A stretch of 64,000 nucleotides of DNA from Naasia sp. SYSU D00057 (GCF_017916505.1 NZ_JAFMSZ010000004.1:219680-283679); one strand, 5' to 3'; shown: positions 8,475 through 18,168, counted from the stretch's first letter. The notes: generated by a model not told the origin, from the letters alone. Made by a program: numbers and translations.

Positions 8475-8947
8475 GCGCCGACCCGCCCCGCCGCCGGCTC
8501 CCGCCCGGCCTGGTCGGCGCGGGGCTGATGGCCTTCCTCCTCGTGCTCTACCTGGCGGTGGCCGGGCAGCGCGCGGTGCTGTTCATGCTGTCCGGCGAGC
8601 CGGTGGCCGTCGCGATCGGGGTCGCCCTCGCGGTGCTGCCGATCCTCGGCTTCTGGCTGCTCGGCCGCGAGCTGCTGTTCGCCGCCACCGCGCAGCGGCT
8701 CGCCGACCGGCTCGCGGAGGAGGGGGCGCTGCCGAAGGACGACCTGCCGCGCCTGCCGAGCGGGCGGCCGCAGCGGAGCGCCGCGGACGCCGCGTTCCCG
8801 CCGTACCGGGAGGCCGTCGAGCGCGCGCCGGACGACTGGCGCGCGTGGTTCCGCCTCGGCCTCGCCTACGACGCCGCCGGGGACCGGAAGCGCGGCCGGG
8901 ACGCGGTGCGGGAGGCGATCCGCCTCGAGCGGAGTCAGCGGGCGTAG
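8471..8947 (+). CDS. Small membrane protein with C-terminal TPR-like segment
   Basis: GTG 8471 overlaps the dapB stop, giving 158 residues. Two hydrophobic segments (about residues 14-31 and 41-60) are followed by a basic-acidic linker and one TPR-like helix pair, AWFRLGLAYDAAGDRKRG, near the C-terminus. The overlap implies translational coupling with dapB. I do not recognise a function. Its last 13 bases overlap the end of the convergent epimerase gene. Confidence 0.82.
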   Translation: MSADPPRRRLPPGLVGAGLMAFLLVLYLAVAGQRAVLFMLSGEPVAVAIGVALAVLPILGFWLLGRELLFAATAQRLADRLAEEGALPKDDLPRLPSGRPQRSAADAAFPPYREAVERAPDDWRAWFRLGLAYDAAGDRKRGRDAVREAIRLERSQRA

Positions 8948-9984
8948 GCGTCGATGCCGGCGTCGCTCGTCGCGTCGCGGAAGGTGAACCCGTCCGCCAG
9001 CAGCTTCCCGGCCAGCACCTTCTGATCGGCGAGCAGCAGCTCACCCGCCGCATCCTGCAGGGCGAGCTTCAGGATCGGCTCGGGCGCCCGGATTGCGAAC
9101 GGACGGCGCAGGTCCTTCGCCAGGCGCCTGCCGAGCTGCTCCATCGTCGCGGGCTGCGGGCCGACCAGGTTCACCGGACCCGACAGCGTCGACGTGAGCA
9201 GGTGCACGATCGCGGCGGCCTCGTCGTGCAGCCCGATCCACGGCCAGTACTGCTGTCCGCTGCCGATCGGACCGCCGCCGCCGACGCGGGTGAGCAGCCG
9301 CAGCGGCGACAGCGCCCCGTGCGGCCCGAGGACGACGCCGGTGCGGAGGAGCACGGTGCGCGTCACATCCGGGCCGAGCAGCGCGGCGGCCTCCCAGTCG
9401 GCCACCACGTCGGCGAGGAAGCCCTCCCCGCGCGGCGACTCCTCGGTCAGCTCCTCGCCGGGCCTGCTGCCGTAGATGCCGACCGCGCTCGCGCTGAGGA
9501 ACACGGCGGGCGGGCGGGAGGCCATCGACATGGCCTCGACCAGGGCGCGGGTGGAGTTGATGCGGGAGCTGCGGATCTGCCGCTTCCAGCCCGGCGTCCA
9601 CGGCACGCGGCTGAGCGACGCGCCCGAGAGGTTGATGACGGCGTCGACCGTCTCGAGCACGCGGAAGTCGAGGATCTTCGCGTCCGGCGCCCACGTGAAC
9701 TCGTTCGGACCGGAGGGTGCGCGGCGCACCAGCTTGAGCACGGTGTGGCCCTGCGCCTCCAGCTGCCGGCGCACCTCGGTGCCGATCATGCCGCTGGCGC
9801 CCGAGATCAGCACCCGGAGCGGCTCGCCCTTCCGCAGCACGCGGCGCTCCGCCGGCTTGGGGGCGGGCTTGTCGGGGGCCGTCGGCCGGCCGCCGGGCGC
9901 CACCGTCGGCCTCGCCGCGGGGGTGGGCTTGGCCGCACGCGCCGGCTTCGCGGAAGGGACGGGAACGCGCTTCGGGGCGGCCAT
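8935..9984 (-). CDS. TIGR01777-family NAD-dependent epimerase/dehydratase-like protein
   Basis: The protein has 349 residues. Residues 1-50 are Lys/Pro/Ala-rich and probably disordered. The SDR-type domain starts at LRVLISGASGMIG and includes VINLSGASL, FLSASAVGIYG and the C-terminal DUF1731-like region (RAPEPILKLAL). The family (SDR39U1/YfcH type) binds NADP(H); its physiological substrate is unknown. The ATG at 9984 has no rival nearby. It is convergent with the TPR gene and divergent from thyX. Confidence 0.9.
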   Translation of the reverse strand: MAAPKRVPVPSAKPARAAKPTPAARPTVAPGGRPTAPDKPAPKPAERRVLRKGEPLRVLISGASGMIGTEVRRQLEAQGHTVLKLVRRAPSGPNEFTWAPDAKILDFRVLETVDAVINLSGASLSRVPWTPGWKRQIRSSRINSTRALVEAMSMASRPPAVFLSASAVGIYGSRPGEELTEESPRGEGFLADVVADWEAAALLGPDVTRTVLLRTGVVLGPHGALSPLRLLTRVGGGGPIGSGQQYWPWIGLHDEAAAIVHLLTSTLSGPVNLVGPQPATMEQLGRRLAKDLRRPFAIRAPEPILKLALQDAAGELLLADQKVLAGKLLADGFTFRDATSDAGIDAYAR

Positions 9985-10105
9985 GGGGCAAGCCTAGGGT
10001 GCGCGCCCCCGTCCGATGGGAGGAGCCCGTCTGTGAGCCCGTTGCAAGGATGGCGGGGTCGTCGGGGGTGGCGAGCCGCGCCCCATGCCCTCGCGCTGTC
10101 GTCGG

Positions 10106-10111
10106 TAGGGT
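10106..10111 (+). promoter_or_regulatory. -10 hexamer TAGGGT, leaderless start of thyX
   Basis: The hexamer ends six bases before GTG 10118. Confidence 0.6.
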
Positions 10112-10117
10112 GAAGCC

Positions 10118-10873
10118 GTGGCCGCGACCGAGACGCCGAACGAACAGCCTCCCATCCAGTTCCGCAGCGACGTGACCGTCGAGCTCGTGCGGCACAGTGC
10201 ACAGGACTCCGATGTCGTCTTCGCAGCCCGGGTCTCGACCCAGGGCGAGAAGACCCTCGACGCAGCGCAGTCGGGCGAGGACGCATCCGAGAAGCGCGAC
10301 AAGGGGCTCATCAACTACCTGATGCGCGACCGGCACGGCACCCCCTTCGAACACAACTCGCTCACCTTCTACGTGCAGGCGCCGCTGTTCGTGTTCCGCG
10401 AGTTCCAGCGCCACCGCATCGCCTCCTACAACGAGGAGTCGGGCCGCTACCGCGAGCTGCGTCCCGTCTTCTACGTGCCCGGCGACCAGCGCAACCTGGT
10501 GCAGACCGGCCGGCCCGGCTCCTACGAGTACGTGCCCGGCACCCCGGAGATGACGGAGCTCGTCCAGCGGGAGGCGCGGGGGTCGTCGACCCGTGCCTAC
10601 GAGTCCTACCAGCGGATGCTGCAGGCCGGAGTCGCCCGCGAGGTCGCCCGCATCGTGCTGCCGCTGAACCTCTACTCGTCCATGTACGTCACGATGAACG
10701 CCCGGTCGCTGATGAACTTCCTGTCGCTGCGCACCAAGCGCGACGACGCGAAGTTCCCGTCCTTCCCGCAGCGCGAGATCGAGATGGTGGCCGAGCAGAT
10801 GGAGGAGCTGTGGCAGCCCCTCATGCCGATGACGGCCGCCGCATTCGACGCCAACGGCCGCGTCGCCCCCTGA
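10118..10873 (+). CDS. thyX: FAD-dependent thymidylate synthase
   Basis: The 251-residue protein carries the ThyX motif RHRIASYNEESGRY (RHRxxSxNxxSxR) near residue 100. The enzyme methylates dUMP to dTMP with methylenetetrahydrofolate, FAD and NADPH. The PLNLYSSMYVTMNARSLMNF block is the conserved C-terminal substrate region. GTG 10118 is preceded by TAGGGT, fitting a leaderless transcript. The location between dapB and dapA is the usual actinobacterial one. Confidence 0.97.
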   Translation: MAATETPNEQPPIQFRSDVTVELVRHSAQDSDVVFAARVSTQGEKTLDAAQSGEDASEKRDKGLINYLMRDRHGTPFEHNSLTFYVQAPLFVFREFQRHRIASYNEESGRYRELRPVFYVPGDQRNLVQTGRPGSYEYVPGTPEMTELVQREARGSSTRAYESYQRMLQAGVAREVARIVLPLNLYSSMYVTMNARSLMNFLSLRTKRDDAKFPSFPQREIEMVAEQMEELWQPLMPMTAAAFDANGRVAP

Positions 10874-10892
10874 CCGGGACGGCGCCCATCCG

Positions 10893-11657
10893 ATGACGCT
10901 GCGCGGTCGAGCCCTGATCACCGGCGCGACGGCGGGCATCGGCGCGGAGTTCGCGCGCCAGCTGGCCGGGCGCGGGCATGACCTCGTGCTCGTCGCCCGG
11001 AACCGGGAGCGGCTCGAGGCGCTCGCCGCCGAACTGCGATCCGCGCACGACGTCGACGTCGAGGTTCTGCCCGCCGACCTGTCCCGGCGGGCCGACGTCG
11101 AGGCGGTCGAGCGGCGGCTCGCGGACCCCGCGGGACCGGTCGGGATGCTCGTCAACAACGCCGGCTACGGGCTGCGGCAGTCGTTCGAGGACAACCCGGT
11201 GGGGGAGGAGCAGGAGCTCCTCGACGTACTCGTCACCGCGCCCATGCGGCTCTGCCACGGGGCACTGAACGCCATGCTGCCGCGGCGGGAGGGCACGATC
11301 CTCAACGTGTCGAGCGTCGCCGCGTACACGCCCCGCGGCACCTACGGCGCCTCGAAGGCGTGGGTGCTGTCGTTCAGCCGGTGGGCGAACCTCACGTACC
11401 GGCGCCGCGGCGTCACCGTCACCGCGATTGCGCCGGGCTTCGTGCACACCGAGTTCCACGATCGGATGCGCGTCTCGAAGGGCGGCGTCCCGGCGGTCCT
11501 CTGGCTCGACCCGCCCTACGTCGTGCGGAAGGCGCTGCGCGCCGCCGACCGCGGCCGGGCGGTCACCGTGCCGAGCCTCCGCTACAAGCTCCTCGTGGCG
11601 CTCGCGCACGTCGTGCCCCCGACCCTCGCGTCGAAGGGGTCACTCTCCGCCCGCTGA
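10893..11657 (+). CDS. Short-chain dehydrogenase/reductase
   Basis: The 254-residue Rossmann-fold protein has TGATAGIG (residues 10-17), NNAGYG, catalytic Ser in NVSSVAAYTP and the YGASK catalytic Tyr/Lys pair. It belongs to the classical SDR group; substrate unknown. It starts 20 bases after thyX on the same strand, so it is probably read from the thyX promoter. Confidence 0.9.
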   Translation: MTLRGRALITGATAGIGAEFARQLAGRGHDLVLVARNRERLEALAAELRSAHDVDVEVLPADLSRRADVEAVERRLADPAGPVGMLVNNAGYGLRQSFEDNPVGEEQELLDVLVTAPMRLCHGALNAMLPRREGTILNVSSVAAYTPRGTYGASKAWVLSFSRWANLTYRRRGVTVTAIAPGFVHTEFHDRMRVSKGGVPAVLWLDPPYVVRKALRAADRGRAVTVPSLRYKLLVALAHVVPPTLASKGSLSAR

Positions 11658-11704
11658 GGCAGGCGCCGAGGCGGCCCGGTCGGAGGAAGGGGGCGGGCTC
11701 CCGA

Positions 11705-11710
11705 TACCCT
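11705..11710 (+). promoter_or_regulatory. -10 hexamer TACCCT, leaderless start of dapA
   Basis: The hexamer ends seven bases before GTG 11718. Confidence 0.55.
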
Positions 11711-11717
11711 TGAGCAC

Positions 11718-12695
11718 GTGCAGGTGCAGGACAATCCCTTCGGCCAGGTGCTCGTGGCCCTGGTCACCCCGTTCACGACCGACGGCGAAGTGGACTGGCC
11801 CGGCGTCGAGAAGCACATGAACGACGTGATCGAGGCGGGTGCCGACGGCATCGTCGTCACCGGCACCACCGGTGAGACGAGCACCCTGACCGACCCGGAG
11901 AAGGTCCGCCTCGTCGAGGTCGGCAAGGATGTGGCGGCCGGCCGCGCGAAGATCATCACCGGCGGCGGCTCGAACGAGACCGCGCACGCGATCGAGCTCT
12001 ACCGGAAGAGCGAGAAGGCGGGCGCCGACGGCGTCATGATCGTGACGCCGTACTACAACAAGCCGACCCAGGCGGGCATCCTCACCCACTTCCGGCTGAT
12101 CGCGGACGCCACCGACCTGCCGGTGATCCTCTACGACATCCCCGGGCGGACCGGCGTGCCGATCAAGTACGAGACGATCCTCCGCGCGGCGAAGCACCCG
12201 AACATCCTCGGTGTGAAGGACGCGAAGGGCGACCTCAGCGAAGTCAGCCGGGTGCTCAACCAGACCGACCTCATCTACTTCGCGGGCGATGACGCGAACG
12301 CGCTGCCGACCCTCGCGATCGGCGGCAGCGGCCTCATCGGCGTCACCGCGAACATCGCGCCGGCCCCGTACCGGACGATGGTGGACGCCGTGAACAGCGG
12401 CGACCTGCACACGGCGACCGCCGCGCACATGGCGCTCGAGCCCCTCGTGCGCGCCGTCATGACGCATGTGCCGGGCACCGTCGCGACGAAGTACATCCTG
12501 CACGGCCTCGGCCGCATCGGCTCGCCGCGCGTGCGGCTGCCCCTCGTCGGTCCCGAGGAGTTCGAGGCCGCCCAGATCGAGGACGAGATCTCCCTCGTCA
12601 AGGACGTCCCCGGCGTCAGCTTCAAGAACTTCCGCCCCGACCGCAACGCCGCCGCCGGCGGCGCCCTGCCCAAGGTCGCGGGCACCACCCGATAG
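11718..12695 (+). CDS. dapA: 4-hydroxy-tetrahydrodipicolinate synthase
   Basis: The 325-residue TIM-barrel lyase condenses pyruvate and aspartate semialdehyde, the first committed step of DAP/lysine synthesis. It shows GTTGETSTL (pyruvate carboxylate binding), the catalytic Tyr region LYDIPGRTG and the Schiff-base Lys in GVKDAKGD. About 25 residues at the C-terminus (Asp/Asn/Ala-rich) extend past the usual domain end. GTG 11718 follows a TACCCT hexamer. Confidence 0.95.
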   Translation: MQVQDNPFGQVLVALVTPFTTDGEVDWPGVEKHMNDVIEAGADGIVVTGTTGETSTLTDPEKVRLVEVGKDVAAGRAKIITGGGSNETAHAIELYRKSEKAGADGVMIVTPYYNKPTQAGILTHFRLIADATDLPVILYDIPGRTGVPIKYETILRAAKHPNILGVKDAKGDLSEVSRVLNQTDLIYFAGDDANALPTLAIGGSGLIGVTANIAPAPYRTMVDAVNSGDLHTATAAHMALEPLVRAVMTHVPGTVATKYILHGLGRIGSPRVRLPLVGPEEFEAAQIEDEISLVKDVPGVSFKNFRPDRNAAAGGALPKVAGTTR

Positions 12696-12748
12696 AACTC
12701 GACCGCGCCGCCACGAGGCGGTCCATCCCGAAGCCTCAAGGAGCGCAC

Positions 12749-14425
12749 ATGCAAGACCAGGTGGCGGAGCCTCCCGTCCTTCCCCCCGGAACCCTCCGGG
12801 TCCTCCCGCTCGGCGGCCTCGGCGAGGTCGGCCGCAACATGACGGTGTTCGAGTTCGGCGGCAAGCTGCTAATCGTCGACGCGGGCGTGCTGTTCCCCGA
12901 CGTCGACCAGCCGGGCGTGGACCTGATCCTCCCCGACTTCGCGCCCATCCGGGACCGCCTCGACGACGTGCTCGGCATCGTGCTCACGCACGGCCACGAG
13001 GACCACATCGGCGCGGTGCCCTACCTGCTGCGCCTGCGCCAGGACATCCCGCTGATCGGCTCCGCGCTCACGCTCGCCCTCATCGAGGCGAAGCTGAAGG
13101 AGCACCGGATCAGCCCCTACAGCCTCACCGTCGCGGAGGGGCGGACGGAGGAACTCGGGCCGTTCTCGCTCGAGTTCGTCGCCGTCAACCACTCCATCCC
13201 GGACGCCCTCGCCGTCGCGATCACGACGAAGGCCGGCACCGTCCTGCACACGGGCGACTTCAAGATGGACCAGCTGCCGCTCGACGGCCGCCTCACCGAC
13301 CTGCGCGCGTTCGCCCGCCTGGGGGAGAAGGGCGTCGACCTCTTCCTCGCCGACTCGACGAACGCCGATGTGCCGGGGTTCACGCCGCTCGAGCGCTCCA
13401 TCGGCCCCGTCCTCGAGCAGGTCATCGCCTCCGCGCCGCGCCGCGTCATCGTCGCGAGCTTCTCCAGCCACGTGCACCGCGTGCAGCAGGTGCTCGACGC
13501 CGCGGCCGCGCACGGCCGCAAGGTCGCGCTCATCGGCCGCAGCATGGTGCGCAACATGGGCATCGCCGAGCAGCTCGGCTACCTCAGGGTGCCGGACGGC
13601 GTGCTCATCGACCAGAAGAAGGCCGCCGACCTGCAGGACAACCAGATCGTCTACATGTCGACCGGGTCGCAGGGCGAGCCGATGGCCGTCCTCGCGCGCA
13701 TGGCGAACCTGGAGCACGCGATCGAGATCGGCGAGGACGACACGGTGATCCTCGCCTCGAGCCTCATCCCCGGCAACGAGAACGCCGTCTACCGGGTCAT
13801 CAACGGCCTGACGAAGCTCGGCGCCAAGGTCGTGCACAAGGGCAACGCGAAGGTGCACGTCTCCGGCCACGCCGCGGCCGGCGAGCTGCTCTACTGCTAC
13901 AACATCCTCAAGCCGAAGAACGTGCTGCCGGTGCACGGCGAGGTCCGTCACCTGGTCGCCAACGCGCAGCTCGCCGTCGACTCGGGCGTCCCCGAGGAGA
14001 ACGCGATCATCGCCGAGAACGGCACGGTCGTCGATCTGCGCGACGGAGTCGCCCGCGTGGTCGGGCAGCTCGACATCGGCTACGTCTACGTGGACGGCTC
14101 CTCCGTGGGTGAGATCAGCGACGCCGACCTCAAGGACCGCCGCATCCTCGCCGAGGAGGGCTTCATCTCGATCTTCGCGGTCGTCGACACCCTCACCGGG
14201 CGCATCGTCGCCGGCCCGCACCTGCACGCCCGAGGCTTCGCCGAGGACGACGCGGTGTTCGACGCCGTCGTGCCGAAGATCCGGAAGGCGCTGCTCGAGG
14301 CCGCCGAGAACGGCACTCGGGACATCCACGCGCTGTCCCAGGTCGTCCGCCGCACGGTCGGACGCTGGGTCAACACGCAGCACCGCCGGCGGCCGATGAT
14401 CGTGCCGATCGTCATCGAGGGCTGA
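12749..14425 (+). CDS. Ribonuclease J
   Basis: The 558-residue metallo-beta-lactamase/beta-CASP nuclease has the zinc motif LTHGHEDHIG near residue 74, HTGDFKMDQ, the beta-CASP block and the C-terminal LPVHGEVRHL motif. RNase J has 5'-3' exonuclease and endonuclease activity and processes mRNA and rRNA. ATG 12749 follows AAGGAG and lies 53 bases after dapA, the usual neighbour in actinobacteria, so co-transcription is likely. Confidence 0.96.
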   Translation: MQDQVAEPPVLPPGTLRVLPLGGLGEVGRNMTVFEFGGKLLIVDAGVLFPDVDQPGVDLILPDFAPIRDRLDDVLGIVLTHGHEDHIGAVPYLLRLRQDIPLIGSALTLALIEAKLKEHRISPYSLTVAEGRTEELGPFSLEFVAVNHSIPDALAVAITTKAGTVLHTGDFKMDQLPLDGRLTDLRAFARLGEKGVDLFLADSTNADVPGFTPLERSIGPVLEQVIASAPRRVIVASFSSHVHRVQQVLDAAAAHGRKVALIGRSMVRNMGIAEQLGYLRVPDGVLIDQKKAADLQDNQIVYMSTGSQGEPMAVLARMANLEHAIEIGEDDTVILASSLIPGNENAVYRVINGLTKLGAKVVHKGNAKVHVSGHAAAGELLYCYNILKPKNVLPVHGEVRHLVANAQLAVDSGVPEENAIIAENGTVVDLRDGVARVVGQLDIGYVYVDGSSVGEISDADLKDRRILAEEGFISIFAVVDTLTGRIVAGPHLHARGFAEDDAVFDAVVPKIRKALLEAAENGTRDIHALSQVVRRTVGRWVNTQHRRRPMIVPIVIEG

Positions 14426-14597
14426 CCCCGGGCACGCCTCGGGCGGAACCTCCTTCGGCCGCACGTCGCGACTGCGCAGGGTCCGCCTCGCGGCTCCCGG
14501 CGAGTCATCCGCGAGGATGACGCGGCCCGCGCCCCCGCGCCCCTAGCCTGAGGCTCGCGCGGCGCCTCCGGCGCGCCGGCAGGCGTGAGGGGGGCGC

Positions 14598-15620
14598 GTG
14601 GGCGTCGCACGGAGATGGGTGTTCCCGATCCTTCGGATCGTGGTGTTCGCGGTCATCGCGGTGGCGCTCGTGAAGCTCGCGTTCTTCGCCGACGGCGGGG
14701 ACGCCGACGCGGGAGCGGTGCCGACCGGGTCGATCGTGGACCCGCAGATCGCGGTGGCGCGGGGGTCGATCGTCAACGACGTCACCGTGGACGCGACGGT
14801 CTCCGCGGACCCGGCCCTCCCGGTGCGCGCGAACGCCGTCGGCACGGTCGACGAGGTCTTCCTCCAGCAGGGCGCGACCGTCTCCCAGGGCGACAAGATC
14901 TACGACATCAAGGTGGAGACGCCGCAGGACCCGGTCGAAGGCGTCGACGCCGAGGGCAACCCGACGGTGACCCAGCCGAAGCCGAAGGTCACCTTCGTGA
15001 AGGTGCTCGCGCCCTCGAACGGCGTCCTCAGCTCGCTGACCGTGCTGCCCGGCCAGGCCGTCGCCATCGGCGACACGACCGGGCAGGTCGCTCCGCCCAC
15101 CTTCTCCGTGTCGGGCTCGCTCAGCCCGCAGCAGCAGTACCGGCTCCTCGACCGGCCCACCGAGGCAACCGTCACGATCGCCGGCGGACCGGCGCCGTTC
15201 ACCTGCACGGGCCTCAGCATCACGGCCCCGCTGCAGGGCGAGGGCGGGGAGGAGGGTGCTCCCGCCCCCGGCGCCACCGTCCGCTGCGCCGTGCCCGCCG
15301 ACGTCACCGTCTTCTCCGGCCTGACGGCCACCATCACGATCCCCGCCGGCCAGGCGGACGACGTCCTCGTCGTGCCGACCACCGCCGTGGAGGGCGGTTC
15401 CCAGACGGGCGTCGTCTACGTCGCACTGCCCGAAGGCGGATCCGAGCCGCGGGACGTGACGCTCGGTCTGACCGACGGATCGATGGTCGAGGTCACGGGC
15501 GGCGTGGAGGAGGGGGAGATGCTCCTCCAGTTCACACCGGGCGCCGAGACGCCGATCGACCCGGGCTGCACCGACCTCGGCAACGGCGAGGTCGTCTGCG
15601 ACGGCGGGCTCGCCTCGTGA
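14598..15620 (+). CDS. Membrane-fusion (MacA/HlyD-like) subunit of an ABC system
   Basis: The 340-residue protein has one N-terminal membrane anchor (about residues 7-28), then an extracytoplasmic region with two lipoyl/barrel-like halves: VGTVDEVFLQQGATVSQGDKI and, further on, APSNGVLSSLTVLPGQAVAIG. The C-terminal half contains DVLVVPTTAVEGG, typical of periplasmic adaptor subunits. Four cysteines lie outside the membrane. GTG 14598 follows a G-rich stretch. Its stop overlaps the ATPase start by four bases, so the three genes 14598-17538 form one operon. The transported substrate is unknown. Confidence 0.85.
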   Translation: MGVARRWVFPILRIVVFAVIAVALVKLAFFADGGDADAGAVPTGSIVDPQIAVARGSIVNDVTVDATVSADPALPVRANAVGTVDEVFLQQGATVSQGDKIYDIKVETPQDPVEGVDAEGNPTVTQPKPKVTFVKVLAPSNGVLSSLTVLPGQAVAIGDTTGQVAPPTFSVSGSLSPQQQYRLLDRPTEATVTIAGGPAPFTCTGLSITAPLQGEGGEEGAPAPGATVRCAVPADVTVFSGLTATITIPAGQADDVLVVPTTAVEGGSQTGVVYVALPEGGSEPRDVTLGLTDGSMVEVTGGVEEGEMLLQFTPGAETPIDPGCTDLGNGEVVCDGGLAS

Positions 15621-16306
15621 GCATCCTCCGCCTCGAGCAGGTGTCGCGATCCGTGCCCCTGCCGGACGGCGGCCGGCTGACGATCCTCTCCGGCGTCGAC
15701 CTCGAGGTCGGCGACGGGGACCGGGTGTCGGTCGTCGGCCGGTCAGGATCGGGCAAGTCGACACTGCTCAACATCCTCGGCCTCATCGACGCGCCCACGA
15801 CGGGCGAGGTGCACTTCGAGGAAGTTCCCGCCCGCACCTTCTCGGGCGCGGGCCGGGACCGGCTCCGTGGCCGCAAGATCGGCTTCGTGTTCCAGCAGTT
15901 CAATCTGCTGCCCCGGCGCAGCGCGCTCGAGAACGTGCTGACGCCGCTGCTCTACGACGGCGGCCGCGACTTCTGGCGGCGCCGCGCCATCGCGACCCGG
16001 ATGCTCGAGAGCGTCGGCCTCGGCCACCGGCTCGACTCCCCGCCGGAGCGGCTGTCCGGCGGCGAGCAGCAGCGCGTCGCCATCGCCCGAGCACTCGTCC
16101 GCCGTCCGCGCCTCATCCTCGCCGACGAGCCGACCGGCGCCCTCGACCTCGAGACGGGCGGCAGCGTCATGGAGCTCCTCGAGCAGGTCGCCGACGAGAC
16201 GGATGCCGCGCTCGTCACCATCACGCACGACCCGAACATCGCCGCCCGCGCGAGCCGCCACTACCGCCTGGAGGGCGGCGCCCTGGCGCCCGCCGTCGTC
16301 GCGTGA
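15617..16306 (+). CDS. ABC transporter ATP-binding protein, MacB/LolD type
   Basis: The 229-residue ATPase shows Walker A GRSGSGKSTLLN (about residue 42), the Q-loop FVFQQFNLLPRRSALENV, signature LSGGEQQRVAIARAL and Walker B LILADEPTGALD, followed by ITHDPN with the switch His. GTG 15617 overlaps the upstream stop as GTGA, and its own stop overlaps the permease start. It is probably paired with the FtsX-type permease that follows, giving a MacAB-like export or lipoprotein/peptide-handling complex. Confidence 0.93.
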   Translation: MSILRLEQVSRSVPLPDGGRLTILSGVDLEVGDGDRVSVVGRSGSGKSTLLNILGLIDAPTTGEVHFEEVPARTFSGAGRDRLRGRKIGFVFQQFNLLPRRSALENVLTPLLYDGGRDFWRRRAIATRMLESVGLGHRLDSPPERLSGGEQQRVAIARALVRRPRLILADEPTGALDLETGGSVMELLEQVADETDAALVTITHDPNIAARASRHYRLEGGALAPAVVA

Positions 16307-17538
16307 CAGGCGCCCTGTCCCGCTTCCTCACCGGCCTCGTCGGCGCGGTCGTCGAGGCGTGGGCCGAGCTGCGGGTGCACCGCGGCCGCGTGCTGCTGTC
16401 GCTGATCGGCGTCGGGGTCGCGGTCTGCGCCCTCACCGCCGTCGTCGCCGCCGGCGCCATCGCCGAGCAGGCGCTGCGCGAGGTCAGCGAGCGGGGCGGC
16501 GGACGCGCCGCGACGCTGTCGCTCAGCTCCTGGACCGACGACGGCACCCCCGTCGCCGCCGACGACCTCCGCACCGCCTTCCGCACGGCCGTCGACCGGT
16601 ACGGCATCGACTACGCGTCGGAGCACGGCTGGGGTGAGAACCGCGTCCGGTTCCCCGACGGCATCACCGCCGTCCCCGCCGAGCTCGTCGACGTGCCCTT
16701 CGGCGAGATGCACCGCGTCGACGTGATCGAAGGCGGCTGGTTCACCGCCGCCGACGAGCGGCGGATGGCGCCGGCGCTGGTCGTCAACGAGCGCTTCTGG
16801 GAGCGGCTCGGCTCCCCGGACCTGCGGACCCACCCCACGGTGACCATCGCCGCCCCCGCCGGGGACGTGACCGCGGTGGTCGTCGGCGTCACGCCGTCGC
16901 CCACGTGGGACCAGGCGCCGAGCTCGTTCCTGCTCGCCTCGCAGGCCGCCGCGCTGCGCGGGCCGGACGCCGACGCGATGTACGGCACGCCCAACTTCGA
17001 GATGTGGGTGCCGCCGGACATCGCCGAGCAGCTCATCGGCCGGCTCAGCGCCGACATCGGCGGGCAGCTCGGCGAGGGGGTGCACGTCGACGTGTTCCGC
17101 AACGACTTCGCGGAGCAGAACGCGAGCTCGATCGAGCAGATGCAGCTCATCGTCGGCGGGATCGCCGTCGTCGTTCTCCTGCTCGGCGCCCTCGGCCTCG
17201 TCAACATCGCGCTCGTCACGGTGCGCACGCGGATCCGCGAGATCGGCATCCGGCGCACCTTCGGGGCCACCGGCGGCCGCATCTTCTTCTCGGTGATGAT
17301 GGAGAGCGTCGTGGCGACGGTCGCGGCGGGGGTCGTCGGCGTGATGCTGGCGGTGCTGCTCGTGAAGAACCCGATCACCACCGATCTCATCGGCCAGGGG
17401 GTCGCCGACGTGCCGCCGTTCCCCATGGAGGCGGCGGGCGCGGGGCTCCTCGCGGCGACGATCGTGGGCGCTCTCGCGGGGCTCGTGCCCGCCCTCGTGG
17501 CGGTGCGGGTGAAGGTGATCGACGCCCTCCGCTACTGA
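16303..17538 (+). CDS. ABC transporter permease, FtsX/MacB type
   Basis: The 411-residue protein has the MacB topology: one N-terminal helix (about residues 27-50, LSLIGVGVAVCALTAVVAAG), a large extracytoplasmic domain, then three C-terminal helices near residues 280-305, 325-350 and 370-400. The segment RTRIREIGIRRTFGATGGRIFF between helices is the FtsX-family motif. GTG 16303 overlaps the ATPase stop. It completes the three-gene system. Confidence 0.92.
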   Translation: MTGALSRFLTGLVGAVVEAWAELRVHRGRVLLSLIGVGVAVCALTAVVAAGAIAEQALREVSERGGGRAATLSLSSWTDDGTPVAADDLRTAFRTAVDRYGIDYASEHGWGENRVRFPDGITAVPAELVDVPFGEMHRVDVIEGGWFTAADERRMAPALVVNERFWERLGSPDLRTHPTVTIAAPAGDVTAVVVGVTPSPTWDQAPSSFLLASQAAALRGPDADAMYGTPNFEMWVPPDIAEQLIGRLSADIGGQLGEGVHVDVFRNDFAEQNASSIEQMQLIVGGIAVVVLLLGALGLVNIALVTVRTRIREIGIRRTFGATGGRIFFSVMMESVVATVAAGVVGVMLAVLLVKNPITTDLIGQGVADVPPFPMEAAGAGLLAATIVGALAGLVPALVAVRVKVIDALRY

Positions 17539-17575
17539 CGCGCCCCCGACGGGACGCAGCGGTCCCATCCGGTCC

Positions 17576-17581
17576 TAGAAT
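17576..17581 (+). promoter_or_regulatory. -10 hexamer TAGAAT, leaderless start of GNAT gene
   Basis: The hexamer ends six bases before ATG 17588. Confidence 0.55.
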
Positions 17582-17587
17582 TCCCGC

Positions 17588-18079
17588 ATGACGGGCTACC
17601 GCATCCGCGAGGCGGGTCCGGCGGACGCCCTGGCGCTGACCGAGGCGCTCGTCGAGGCCGCCAACTGGAGCGCCGTCGACCTGCGCCCCCGGGTGCAGGT
17701 ACTCGCCGATCCGGTCCGGCGCCGGTACATCGCCGGCTGGCAGCGGCCCGGCGACGCGGGCTTCCTCGCGACCGACGCGACGGGGGAGCCGATCGGCGCC
17801 GGCTGGTACCGGCTGTTCGCCGCCGATCGCCCCGGCCTCGGCTACGTCGCGACGGGGGTGCCGGAGTTGACCCTCGGCGTCCGCCCGGTGTGGCGGGCCC
17901 AGGGCGTGGGACGCGCCCTGCTGCAGGCGCTCCTCGACCGCGCGCGGCGGGACGGATATCCGCGTGTCGGCCTCAGCGTCGAGCGCGGCAACTTCGCGCA
18001 GCGCCTCTACGCCAGCGAGGGCTTCGTCACGGTCGAGACGCGTGGGGTCGCGGACGTCATGGTGCGCTCCTCGCGCTGA
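17588..18079 (+). CDS. GNAT-family N-acetyltransferase
   Basis: The 163-residue protein carries the acetyl-CoA pyrophosphate loop RAQGVGRAL near residue 105 and the C-terminal FAQRLYASEGFVTVETRG motif typical of GNAT folds. The acceptor substrate is unknown. It stands alone, 49 bases after the ABC operon and with its own promoter-like hexamer. Confidence 0.88.
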   Translation: MTGYRIREAGPADALALTEALVEAANWSAVDLRPRVQVLADPVRRRYIAGWQRPGDAGFLATDATGEPIGAGWYRLFAADRPGLGYVATGVPELTLGVRPVWRAQGVGRALLQALLDRARRDGYPRVGLSVERGNFAQRLYASEGFVTVETRGVADVMVRSSR

Positions 18080-18168
18080 CGCGCTGCCGGACGCCCATCG
18101 CCGTTGACTGCGCGTCCGGGGGGCGCTCTGCCCTGGCGCACCGACGGAGTTGCGGCCACACTCCGCGC